DNA of 13,005 bases from NCBI GenBank assembly GCA_041748175.1, contig JBGTDU010000026.1, forward strand, positions 1-13,005, written 5' to 3'. The DNA comes from JAHEJB01 sp041748175 (GTDB lineage Bacteria > Bacteroidota > Rhodothermia > Rhodothermales > Rubricoccaceae). The notes under the pieces were generated by a model. The model saw nothing but the letters and a program-made list of their open reading frames with translations, searched no databases and was not told the origin of the DNA. This document shows positions 5,681 through 12,502 of this stretch, piece by piece (position 1 is the first letter of the stretch; each line of letters opens with the position of its first letter). The translations under genes and the position numbers were made by a program.

Positions 5681-7507
5681 ATGGCCGAAGTCCTGACCGA
5701 ACCTAAAACTGACAAGAAGGGCGGGAAAGGCAATCTCGTCGAGATGTCCTGGGATCCCATCACCCGCATTGTCGGGAGTCTGGGGATCTACACAAAGATC
5801 GACTTCGACAACAAGGAAGTGAAGGAGTGCCACAGCACGTCCTCGATCTTCCGCGGGTACTCGATCTTTATGAAGAACAAGGACCCGCGCGACGCCCACT
5901 TCATCACGAGCCGCATCTGCGGCATCTGCGGCGACAACCACGCGACGTGCGCCTGCTACGCGCAGAACATGGCCTTCGGCGTTGTGCCGCCGCCCTTGGC
6001 GGAGTGGATCATCAACCTCGGCGAGGCCGCCGAGTACATGTTTGACCACAACATCTTTCAGGACAATCTCGTGGGTGTCGACTACTGCGAGACGATGGTC
6101 AAGGAGACCAACCCCGGCGTGTGGGAGAAGGCCAAGAACACGCCCTGCCCCGGAGCCGAACACCACGGCTTCAAGATGATTTCCGACATCATGACGGCGC
6201 TCAACCCCTTCGAGGGGTCGTTCTACCGCGAGACGTTGGACGTGAGCCGCTACACACGCGAAATGTTCTGCCTGATGGAGGGGCGGCACGTCCATCCGTC
6301 CACGCTGTATCCGGGCGGCGTCGGGACCGTGCCGACAGTGCAGCTCTTCACGGACTACCTCGTGCGCCTGATGCGCTACGTCGAGTTCATGAAGAAGTGC
6401 ATTCCGCTCCACGACGACCTGTTCAACTTCTTCTACGATGCCTTGCCGGGGTATGAGGAAGTCGGTCGGCGGCGCGTGCTGCTTGGCTGCTGGGGCTCCT
6501 TCCAGGACCCCGACCACTGCGACTACAACTATAAGAACATGGAGGCGTGGGGGAACAAGATGTTCGTCACGCCAGGCGTGGTCGTCGACGACGAACTGGT
6601 CACGACGAGCCTCGTGGATATCAACCTCGGCATCCGCATCCTGCTCGGCAGCTCGTATTACGACGGGTGGGAGAATCAGGAGACGTTCGTTAAGCAGGAC
6701 CCGCTTGGCAACCCCGTAAGCCAGGACCACCCGTGGAACCAGACAACGATCCCGAGGCCGCAGCGCCGCGACTTCGACGACAAATACAGTTGGACGATGT
6801 CGCCCCGTTGGCTGGATGAACGCACCGGCGATTACCTCGCGCTCGATACCGGCGGCGGCGCCTTTGCCCGCCTGTGGGCGACGGCGCTGGCTGGGAAAGT
6901 GGACATGGGATACGTGAAGGCCCCAGGCGACAACACCGTCCGCTTCCACCTTCCAAAGACGTCGCTCAAGCCCGCGATGGACTACACGTGGACGATCCCG
7001 ACCGACAAGCATGGCAAGGGGCTCTCCAACGCCATCGAGCGCAATCGCGCCCGCACGTACTTCCAGGCCTATGCTGCGGGAGCGGCCCTCCACTTCATGG
7101 AGAAGGCGCTGGCGGAACTCCACGCTGGACGAACTGATGTCTGGAATGATTTCAAGGTGCCCGACAACGCTATCGGCTGCGGCTTCCACGAGGCCGTGCG
7201 CGGCGTGCTTTCGCATCACGTCGTCATCCGCGATGGGAAAATCGCGAACTACCATCCCTACCCGCCGACGCCATGGAATGGCAGTGTCCGTGACGTTCAC
7301 GGCACGCCGGGTCCCTACGAGGATTCCGTTGAAGGATGCCCGATCTTCGAGGAGAACGGCCCCGACAATTTCAAAGGCATCGACATCATGCGGACCGTCC
7401 GCAGCTTCGACCCGTGCTTGCCATGTGGCGTCCATATGTTCACCGGCGGCGGAAAGAAGCTCCAAACCGTGAACCACACGCCCATGTTTGGTCACCAGCC
7501 GGGCTAG
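5681..7507 (+). CDS. hhyL: [NiFe] hydrogenase large (catalytic) subunit, group 1h-like
   Basis: A 608-residue catalytic subunit that splits H2. The four nickel ligands are visible: Cys80 and Cys83 in RICGICGDNH (L1) and Cys579 and Cys582 in DPCLPCGVH (L2). The sequence continues 23 residues past His585, the tail expected to be removed by the protease encoded at 11158. Near the N-terminus, WDPITRIVGSLGIYTKIDF has Val31-Gly32-Ser33 where most large subunits have Glu-Gly-His. I recall the same TRIVGSLGIYT pattern from group 1h enzymes. The start is the ATG at 5681, which gives a normal N-terminus with a basic linker; the frame stays open upstream to a GTG at 5567 but that would overlap the end of hhyS. 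The gap to hhyS is 50 bases. The length suits group 1h and is longer than many group 1 proteins. Confidence 0.95.
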   Translation: MAEVLTEPKTDKKGGKGNLVEMSWDPITRIVGSLGIYTKIDFDNKEVKECHSTSSIFRGYSIFMKNKDPRDAHFITSRICGICGDNHATCACYAQNMAFGVVPPPLAEWIINLGEAAEYMFDHNIFQDNLVGVDYCETMVKETNPGVWEKAKNTPCPGAEHHGFKMISDIMTALNPFEGSFYRETLDVSRYTREMFCLMEGRHVHPSTLYPGGVGTVPTVQLFTDYLVRLMRYVEFMKKCIPLHDDLFNFFYDALPGYEEVGRRRVLLGCWGSFQDPDHCDYNYKNMEAWGNKMFVTPGVVVDDELVTTSLVDINLGIRILLGSSYYDGWENQETFVKQDPLGNPVSQDHPWNQTTIPRPQRRDFDDKYSWTMSPRWLDERTGDYLALDTGGGAFARLWATALAGKVDMGYVKAPGDNTVRFHLPKTSLKPAMDYTWTIPTDKHGKGLSNAIERNRARTYFQAYAAGAALHFMEKALAELHAGRTDVWNDFKVPDNAIGCGFHEAVRGVLSHHVVIRDGKIANYHPYPPTPWNGSVRDVHGTPGPYEDSVEGCPIFEENGPDNFKGIDIMRTVRSFDPCLPCGVHMFTGGGKKLQTVNHTPMFGHQPG

Positions 7508-7534
7508 GCCAGACCGACCCTCTCGATAATATCA

Positions 7535-7563
7535 AAGGGGCGCACCATCATCGTGCGCCCCTT
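7535..7563 (+). terminator. Stem-loop between hhyL and the NifU/Rieske gene
   Basis: A perfect 11-pair stem, AAGGGGCGCAC (7535-7545) with GTGCGCCCCTT (7553-7563), closes a seven-base loop. It lies 27 bases after the hhyL stop and ends 14 bases before the next start. No T run follows. It is more likely a leaky terminator or a 3'-end stabiliser that keeps hhySL transcript in excess over the accessory genes than a full stop. Confidence 0.65.
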
Positions 7564-7577
7564 GCTGTCTAAACCCG

Positions 7578-8465
7578 ATGGATAACAGGAACGAAAGCCA
7601 GGGATTCCAACAGCGCCTCGGGCGGGTGGAGAAACTGCTGGGCGCGCTTCAGGAGGCTGACCCGGCGACACGGGCGAGCGCCGAGGAGCTGGTTCAAACG
7701 CTCCTCGAACTACACGGAACCGGCGTGAACCGGATGATGGAACTGGTCTGGGCGTCCGGCACGGAAGGCGAACGACTCATTCAGGAAACCCTCCCAGCGG
7801 ACACGGTTGTGAGCCACCTGCTACTCTTGCACGGCCTGCACCCCCTTCCGATTGAGACGCGCGTACAGCAGGCGCTCGACACCGTTCGCCCGTACATGGA
7901 ATCGCACGGCGGCAACGTCGAATTGTTGAGCGTGGTCGATGGCGTGGTGCGGGTGCGGCTCCAGGGCAACTGCGGAAGCTGCCCGGCGTCGTCCATGACG
8001 CTGAAGTTGGCCGTCGAGGACGCCATCAACGAGGCCGCGCCGGATGTTGTCTCCGTTGAAGAGGTGAGGACGGAGCCAGGAGAAGGGCGGGAAGGCATCG
8101 ATTTACTTTTCGATCTCCAGCAATCGTCAACGAACGGGAAGGCACCCGAGCAGGCCACCTGGTATCCGGTTCAGGGGCTCGACACCCTCGCGCAGCGCGG
8201 CGTCCGCGCCGAGCAGGTCAACGGGAACACCGTCCTGTTCTGCCGCCTGGGCGACAATTTTTACGCATACAACTCGACTTGTCCGATCTGCGGGCAGTCG
8301 CTCGATGCGGCGCAAGTGGAAGACACGGCCCTCGTCTGCCCGAATTGCGGCCAGACGTTCGACGTGATCCGCGCAGGACGCGGCCTCGACACGCCCACTA
8401 AACACCTCGAACCCTTCCCGCTCCTCGTTGAGCAAGACGGGGCTCGCATCGCGCTTCCTGCCTGA
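7578..8465 (+). CDS. NifU-domain / Rieske-fold iron-sulfur protein of the hydrogenase cluster
   Basis: A 295-residue soluble protein with three parts. Residues 1-90 are helical and unassigned. Residues 92-165 form a NifU C-terminal-like domain: VRPYMESHGGNVELLSV, then GNCGSCPAS with the CxxC pair Cys132/Cys135, then SMTLKLAVEDAI. Residues 195-290 look like a Rieske-type domain (NGNTVLFCRLGDNFYAYNSTCP ... LVCPNCGQTFDV). Its metal motif is CPIC (Cys235, Cys238) and CPNC (Cys254, Cys257), where a classical Rieske domain has CxH and CxxH; the two histidines are absent. It could carry a four-Cys [2Fe-2S] cluster, a rubredoxin-like iron or zinc. Hydrogenases of this type are accompanied by Rieske/NifU-like proteins (called HhyE or HucE in mycobacteria), proposed to pass electrons to the respiratory chain. 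It is separated from hhyL by a stem-loop. The electron-transfer role is inference. Confidence 0.85.
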   Translation: MDNRNESQGFQQRLGRVEKLLGALQEADPATRASAEELVQTLLELHGTGVNRMMELVWASGTEGERLIQETLPADTVVSHLLLLHGLHPLPIETRVQQALDTVRPYMESHGGNVELLSVVDGVVRVRLQGNCGSCPASSMTLKLAVEDAINEAAPDVVSVEEVRTEPGEGREGIDLLFDLQQSSTNGKAPEQATWYPVQGLDTLAQRGVRAEQVNGNTVLFCRLGDNFYAYNSTCPICGQSLDAAQVEDTALVCPNCGQTFDVIRAGRGLDTPTKHLEPFPLLVEQDGARIALPA

Positions 8466-8470
8466 CCACC

Positions 8471-9154
8471 ATGGAGCCTCCACGCACTTCAAGCGCATTC
8501 GCAACCCTCCGCAAGTTCGTGCGCGAGGAACCCGGAGACGGCCCGGCCATCGAGCGGTGCGAGTTGTGCAGCGTGCGGCTCCCACCCGTCCATCGGCACC
8601 TGCTCGAGATATCAAACCGGCAGGTGACCTGCGCCTGCGACGGCTGCGCCCTCCGCTTTGAAGATGTGCTCGACGGCAGGTTCAAGCTGATCCCGAGAGA
8701 CCCTCGTTCGTTCTCCGATTTCAAATTGGAAGACGAGGTTTGGAACGGCCTCGCCATCCCCATCGACCTGGCCTTCTTCTACCGCAGCTCCAGCGTAGAC
8801 CGCGTGGTTGCGATGTATCCAAGCCCCGCGGGCGCGACGGAATCGCAGTTGCCGCTCTCTGCGTGGGATGAGCTGGAGAAGCAGAATCCAATGCTTCCGC
8901 AGATGAAACCGGATGTCGAGGCGCTTCTCGTCAACCGCGTTGGGCAAAACCGACTGGCTTTTCTCGCCCCCATGGATACATGCTTCGGGCTCGTCGGGCT
9001 TATTCGCCTTCACTGGCGCGGTCTCTCCGGCGGCGAGCGGGTGTGGGAGGAGATCGACCAATTTTTCCTACGCATGGAGAAATCTGCCCGGCTCATTACG
9101 CCTGCGAGCGTGCCCGAATTCCTACGACCGCACTCCGAAATCGGCCATGCGTGA
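8471..9154 (+). CDS. DUF5947 family protein, hydrogenase-linked
   Basis: A 227-residue soluble protein of unknown function. The N-terminus has two cysteine pairs that look like a metal site: CELC (Cys30, Cys33), followed by PPVHRHLLE (His41, His43), then CACDGC (Cys54, Cys56, Cys59). The rest has a conserved-looking body with LAIPIDLAFFYRSSS, RVVAMYPSPAGATES and a C-terminal ERVWEEIDQFFLRM helix. I recognise the CELC...HRHLL...CACxxC pattern as DUF5947, known mainly from clusters of group 1h-type hydrogenases. The ATG at 8471 follows the previous stop by five bases with no clear Shine-Dalgarno, so translation probably relies on coupling. Its stop overlaps the next start by eight bases. A role in assembly or in contact with the iron-sulfur protein is possible but unsupported by any motif. 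Confidence 0.8.
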   Translation: MEPPRTSSAFATLRKFVREEPGDGPAIERCELCSVRLPPVHRHLLEISNRQVTCACDGCALRFEDVLDGRFKLIPRDPRSFSDFKLEDEVWNGLAIPIDLAFFYRSSSVDRVVAMYPSPAGATESQLPLSAWDELEKQNPMLPQMKPDVEALLVNRVGQNRLAFLAPMDTCFGLVGLIRLHWRGLSGGERVWEEIDQFFLRMEKSARLITPASVPEFLRPHSEIGHA

Positions 9155-9794
9155 CCTCAGCTTCCGGATTACTGGCGTCGAACCCGCCGTCCACGGCGCG
9201 GCCCCATTGCTACACTTCGGACTCGAGGTGACGAACACGCCCGCCGACCAGCCAGTGCAGTCAGTGATGCTCCAGGCGCAAATTCAACTTGCATCGAACC
9301 GCAGGAGCTACAACGACGACGAAAAGGCGCGGTTGGTAGATCTCTTCGGCGAGCCCGAAAGGTGGGGGCAAACCCTCCGGACGCGACTGTGGACGCACGC
9401 CAACGTCATCGTGCCGGGCTTTACACGGAGCACAACGGTGCCGCTTCCAGTTCCCTGCACCTACGACCTCAACGTCTCGGCCACGAAATATTTCTATGCG
9501 ATGGAAGATGGCGACATCCCGCTGCTCTTCCTTTTCAGCGGAACCGTTTTCTACGCCGCCGAGGATGGGCGCGTCCAGGCTGCGCCAATCTCCTGGAACG
9601 CCGAGGCCGAGTTCAACATGTCGGTGGTTGTCTGGAAGGACATGATGGAAAGGCATTACCCGGACAGCGCCTGGCTCTATCTCCAACGCGATGTGTTCGA
9701 GCGGCTCTATGCCTTCAAGCGCGAGAACGGCCTCACCAGTTGGGAAGAAGCGCTCACGAGGCTGCTACCGGAAACGGAGGAGGTGCACGTGTGA
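9147..9794 (+). CDS. DUF6084 family protein, hydrogenase-linked
   Basis: A 215-residue protein of unknown function, starting at the ATG at 9147 inside the end of the DUF5947 gene (eight-base overlap). The frame stays open further upstream, but that region is the DUF5947 gene read in another frame. Recognisable landmarks: QIQLASNRRSYNDDEKARLVDLFGEPERWGQTLRTRLW, then VPCTYDLNVSATKYFYAMEDGDIPLLFLFSGTVFY in the centre, then WKDMMERHYPDSAWLYLQRDVFERLY. The first half looks beta-rich and the last 60 residues helical. There are no signal peptide, membrane span or metal motif; a single Cys lies in VPCTYD. I recall this pattern as DUF6084, again tied to group 1h-type hydrogenase loci. The stop overlaps the next GTG start as GTGA, so the product should be made in step with its neighbours. 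Confidence 0.8.
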   Translation: MRDLSFRITGVEPAVHGAAPLLHFGLEVTNTPADQPVQSVMLQAQIQLASNRRSYNDDEKARLVDLFGEPERWGQTLRTRLWTHANVIVPGFTRSTTVPLPVPCTYDLNVSATKYFYAMEDGDIPLLFLFSGTVFYAAEDGRVQAAPISWNAEAEFNMSVVVWKDMMERHYPDSAWLYLQRDVFERLYAFKRENGLTSWEEALTRLLPETEEVHV

Positions 9795-11161
9795 GCGAAT
9801 CCGCCGTCGATAGAATCGTCAAGGCTGTGCTGTACGAGGGCTACATCCTCTACCCTTACCGGCCTTCGGCCGCGAAGAACCGGCAGCGGTTCACCTTCGG
9901 CCGCGTCTATCCGCAGGCGTACAGCGAGGCGCAGAAAGGCGCGGAGCCCTGGGTCATGCAGACAGAGGTTCTAGTCCATCGGACCTCCGATGCGGTGCCG
10001 AAGCTCAAACTGAAGGTCCAATTCCTCCACCCGACGGCGCGTACAGTCGGTCAGTTTTCTGAGCCAATCGCTGTACTCCCTGAGCATCCCGATTTCGAGC
10101 GCGTCCGTGCATTGCGAATAGGCGAACGCATGTATCAGACGTGGCAAGAGGCCGTCGAGCAGACTGTTGACCTGCCTCCGCTAGACCTCGCCGAGGAGCC
10201 AGAGGTCGCGTTTCCGTTCAGCTTCCCCGCCTTCTGTGCGCTGGAGCCGATCCTTGATGTTGACGAGATGATCGTCGGCGTCTTCGAGCGTCAGCGGCAA
10301 GCCCTCGAAGGTGCCGTCCGTGTGGTCGTCGGGATAGTTGACGAACAGACCTTCCGCCTCACCGTCCGCATCGAGAACCAGACGCCGATGCCGAGCGTGA
10401 TGCCGGAGGATGACGAGGCCGTCGTGATGCGCACGCTGGCATCGGCGCACACAATTCTTACGGTGGAGAACGGGGCGTTCCTCTCCCTGCTCGAACCGCC
10501 GGACGCTTACTCCGACGCTGCGTCCGCCTGCGAAAACCTTTGCACGTGGCCCGTGCTGGTCGGGGAAAACGCCGAAACCGACACGATGCTGTCCTCACCA
10601 ATCATCCTCTACGACTACCCCGAACTAGCGCCCGAGAGCCCGGGCGACTTCTTCGATGGCCTGGAGATGGACGAGATGCTCACGCTGCGCATCCTTACGA
10701 TGACAGATGATGAAAAGAACGAGATGAGCCAGGCCGATGAAGTCGGACGAAGGTTGCTGCAGCGGACCGAAGCGATGTCCGCCGAGCAGATGAAGAACCT
10801 CCACGGGACCATCCGCGAGATGCGCCCTGCACGGGCCAGTGCTGCCCCTGCCGGAGGTGACGGCGACACCGAACCGTGGGATTTCTTTGGCGAGAAAACC
10901 CCCCTCGAACGTGTCAAGGTGGAGGGTACGACTTACGAGACCGGCGGACGCGTTCGCATCCAGCCGAAGAGCAAGGCCGACATCATGGATATGGCCTTGG
11001 AAGGTAGAACGGCCGAAATCGAAGCCATCGAGCAGGACTTCGAGGGGAAGATCCACCTCGCTCTGATTCTTGACGACGACCCCGGCGCTGACCTTGGCCG
11101 CATGCGACAGCCCGGCCATCGGTTTTTCTTCTCGCCGGAAGATGTGGAGGTGCTGGGATGA
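9791..11161 (+). CDS. Conserved hypothetical of hydrogenase clusters (456 residues)
   Basis: A 456-residue soluble, acidic protein with no function I can name. The start is the GTG at 9791 (GTGA overlap with the previous stop), supported by a strong GGAGGAGGT just upstream; the frame continues upstream but only as a shadow of the previous gene. Landmarks are VKAVLYEGYILYPYRPSAAKNRQRFTFG at the N-terminus, ERMYQTWQEAVEQ near residue 120, a middle part with VRIENQTPMPS and HTILTVENGAFLSL, the LEMDEMLTLRILTMTDDEKNEM segment near 290-320, and a linker rich in Ala, Gly and Pro. The last 80 residues form a separate module: GGRVRIQPKSKADIMDMAL...AEIEAIEQDF...ILDDDPGADLG...RFFFSPEDVEVLG, which looks like a small beta-barrel. 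I recall similar proteins next to DUF5947 and DUF6084 in actinobacterial hydrogenase loci. A maturation or scaffold role is inference. Confidence 0.75.
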   Translation: MSESAVDRIVKAVLYEGYILYPYRPSAAKNRQRFTFGRVYPQAYSEAQKGAEPWVMQTEVLVHRTSDAVPKLKLKVQFLHPTARTVGQFSEPIAVLPEHPDFERVRALRIGERMYQTWQEAVEQTVDLPPLDLAEEPEVAFPFSFPAFCALEPILDVDEMIVGVFERQRQALEGAVRVVVGIVDEQTFRLTVRIENQTPMPSVMPEDDEAVVMRTLASAHTILTVENGAFLSLLEPPDAYSDAASACENLCTWPVLVGENAETDTMLSSPIILYDYPELAPESPGDFFDGLEMDEMLTLRILTMTDDEKNEMSQADEVGRRLLQRTEAMSAEQMKNLHGTIREMRPARASAAPAGGDGDTEPWDFFGEKTPLERVKVEGTTYETGGRVRIQPKSKADIMDMALEGRTAEIEAIEQDFEGKIHLALILDDDPGADLGRMRQPGHRFFFSPEDVEVLG

Positions 11162-11769
11162 GCGTTCTAGAATCGAATACGACCGGTGGCGCGCTCGGCG
11201 AGCACGCCCTACCGCCGAAATCCGAAATCCGAAATCCGATATCAAACCGCGTTCTCATCGCCGGCATCGGCAACATCTTTCATGGAGATGATGCCTTCGG
11301 CTGCGAAGTCGCAAAGCAACTTGTGCAGATGGACTGGCCCGACAATGTCCGCGTCACGGACTTTGGCATCCGGAGCTACGATCTCGCCTATGCCATCATG
11401 GTGGGATACGATTTGACGATCCTCGTCGATGCGACGCAGCAAGGTGACGCTCCGGGAACTGTATTTCTCATCGAGCCGGACCTTGCCGAACTTGATGTGC
11501 TCGAAGGAGCCGTCGTTAACAGCCACAGCTTGAACCCGCTCCTCGTTCTTCAGCTTGTTCGCTCGCTCGGCGGAGATCTAAATCGGCTGCTTGTCGTTGG
11601 ATGTGAACCAGAAGAGCTTGAGCCCAAAAAGGGACAGCTTGGCTTGAGCGCCGTCGTTCGAGCAGCCATTCCCAAAGCCATAACCATGATCCAAACGCTC
11701 GTCGCCGATTTGCTCGATGAGTCTCCTTCATCACGCCTCAAAGAGGCTCCAATCGAATTGGAGAGGTAA
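11158..11769 (+). CDS. [NiFe] hydrogenase large-subunit maturation protease (HyaD/HybD family)
   Basis: A nickel-dependent endopeptidase that should remove the C-terminal tail of HhyL after His585 once nickel is inserted. The family core begins at RVLIAGIGNIFHGDDAFGCEVAKQL. The three residues expected to sense nickel are Asp45 (in HGDDAFG; Glu in E. coli HybD), Asp91 (LVDATQQGD) and His123 (NSHSLNP). The protein has 203 residues, against about 160 usual in the family: an extra N-terminal stretch of 30 residues comes partly from a short tandem repeat, and the C-terminus adds about 20. The start is the ATG at 11158, overlapping the previous stop as ATGA; no other ATG or GTG is in frame before the core. 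It follows the 456-residue gene directly and precedes the mini-protein pair by five bases. Confidence 0.92.
   Translation: MSVLESNTTGGALGEHALPPKSEIRNPISNRVLIAGIGNIFHGDDAFGCEVAKQLVQMDWPDNVRVTDFGIRSYDLAYAIMVGYDLTILVDATQQGDAPGTVFLIEPDLAELDVLEGAVVNSHSLNPLLVLQLVRSLGGDLNRLLVVGCEPEELEPKKGQLGLSAVVRAAIPKAITMIQTLVADLLDESPSSRLKEAPIELER
11214..11241. repeat. Four-unit 7-bp tandem repeat (TCCGAAA)
   Basis: Units at 11214-11220 (GCCGAAA), 11221-11227 and 11228-11234 (both TCCGAAA), and 11235-11241 (TCCGATA). It lies inside the extra N-terminal region of the protease gene and encodes about KSEIRNPIS. From memory, similar AATCCGAAATCCG runs are dispersed in intergenic DNA of some soil and planctomycete-like genomes. 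Confidence 0.7.
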
Positions 11770-11774
11770 GTCCC

Positions 11775-11948
11775 ATGGGTTTCGTCAGGAAAGCCCTTAC
11801 CGCCCTGCCGTTGGCTATCGCGAGCGCCGTCGTTGCGGCCAACGTTCCAGCGATTTCCCGCTATTTGCGGATACGTGGAGACACCCGCAAAAATCGGCCT
11901 ATGGGTGCTACGACGACGCCGAGGTCCTACGTGACCGGCCGCAGGTAA
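11775..11948 (+). CDS. Single-span mini-protein A (DUF6893-like)
   Basis: A 57-residue protein starting at the ATG at 11775, with GGAGAGG about eight bases upstream. Residues 7-27 form one membrane segment, rich in Ala, Leu and Val. It is followed by RYLRIRGDTRKNRPMGATTTPRSYVTGRR, a basic tail that should face the cytoplasm. The span plus RYLRIR matches the small DUF6893-type proteins I recall from actinobacterial hydrogenase clusters. It is clearly homologous to the next gene: NVPAISRY/NIPAMVRY, IRG, PMGxTTTPRxY and GR(R/K) are shared. Position between the protease and hypC suggests a membrane anchor or docking peptide for the otherwise anchorless hydrogenase; this is inference. The gene is short, but the conservation between the pair makes it convincing. 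Confidence 0.8.
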   Translation: MGFVRKALTALPLAIASAVVAANVPAISRYLRIRGDTRKNRPMGATTTPRSYVTGRR

Positions 11949-11982
11949 CGGCACCATGCACAAACCAACAAGAGGGGATACT

Positions 11983-12159
11983 ATGGGTACCACCATCTTT
12001 CTGATCATCGGAGCACTTGTGCTTCTTCTCGTTTTGGTTGCTTTGCTCGCCAACATTCCCGCGATGGTGCGCTATAGTAAAATCCGCGGCCAGAGTCGCG
12101 ATACGAAGCCAATGGGTATTACCACAACGCCGCGAGAGTACATCGTGGGTCGCAAGTAG
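11983..12159 (+). CDS. Single-span mini-protein B (DUF6893-like paralogue)
   Basis: A 58-residue protein with a stronger hydrophobic segment (residues 4-27, nearly all Ile, Leu, Val and Ala), then RYSKIRGQSRDTKPMGITTTPREYIVGRK. The start at 11983 is chosen because AGAGGGG lies five bases upstream and it aligns with the start of mini-protein A; an in-frame ATG at 11956 is an alternative that would add nine polar residues. The gap to mini-protein A is 34 bases. The two share the cytoplasmic tail far better than the membrane part, so the tail is what is under selection. A tandem duplication that has diverged, possibly forming a heterodimer in the membrane, is the simplest reading. Confidence 0.82.
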   Translation: MGTTIFLIIGALVLLLVLVALLANIPAMVRYSKIRGQSRDTKPMGITTTPREYIVGRK

Positions 12160-12205
12160 ACCCTCCCTGCGAGATCGCTCCAACTATTGCCCATCACGAA
12201 AACCG

Positions 12206-12502
12206 ATGTGCCTAGCTATCCCCGGCCAGATTAAATCCTTTGATGCCGACCGCACGCTCGCCACGGTAGAAGTGGCGAATGTGCGGAGGCGGGTCAATGT
12301 GGATTTGCTGCGCAACGCGCCACTCGATGAGGGCGATTGGGTCTTGATCCACGTCGGTTTTGCGATGAGCAAGATCAGCGCGGAGGAGGCAGCCGACCAA
12401 CTTCGGATGTTGACTGAACTCGGCGAGGCGACCGAAGCCATCAAGGAAATAAGCGGGTACGAGTTCGGCGACCAGAACGGGGGCGAGTCATGGCCAATCT
12501 GA
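12206..12502 (+). CDS. hypC: Hydrogenase maturation chaperone HypC
   Basis: A 98-residue chaperone that, with HypD, carries the Fe(CN)2CO group and then guards the large-subunit precursor. It opens MCLAIPGQIKSF, with the essential Cys2 exposed after removal of Met1. It shows the standard beta-barrel ending ... NVDLLRNAPLDEGDWVLIHVGFAMSKISAEEA, followed by a helical tail (DQLRMLTELGEATEAIKE). A longer open frame upstream (from 12017) belongs to mini-protein B in another frame, so 12206 is the start. The length is a little above the family's usual 75-95. The 3' end overlaps the next gene by 13 bases, so the two are coupled. Confidence 0.95.
   Translation: MCLAIPGQIKSFDADRTLATVEVANVRRRVNVDLLRNAPLDEGDWVLIHVGFAMSKISAEEAADQLRMLTELGEATEAIKEISGYEFGDQNGGESWPI

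Noticed and set aside
5627..7495. A 622-codon open frame on the minus strand across hhyL
   Set aside because: It is a mirror of the GC-rich codon pattern of hhyL. The product is an Arg/His/Val-rich string with no recognisable domain, and the sense strand is a certain gene.
9362..9790. Upstream extension of the 456-residue protein
   Set aside because: This part overlaps the DUF6084 gene in another frame and reads as low-complexity Arg/Gly/Ala. The GTG at 9791 has a strong Shine-Dalgarno and a GTGA junction.
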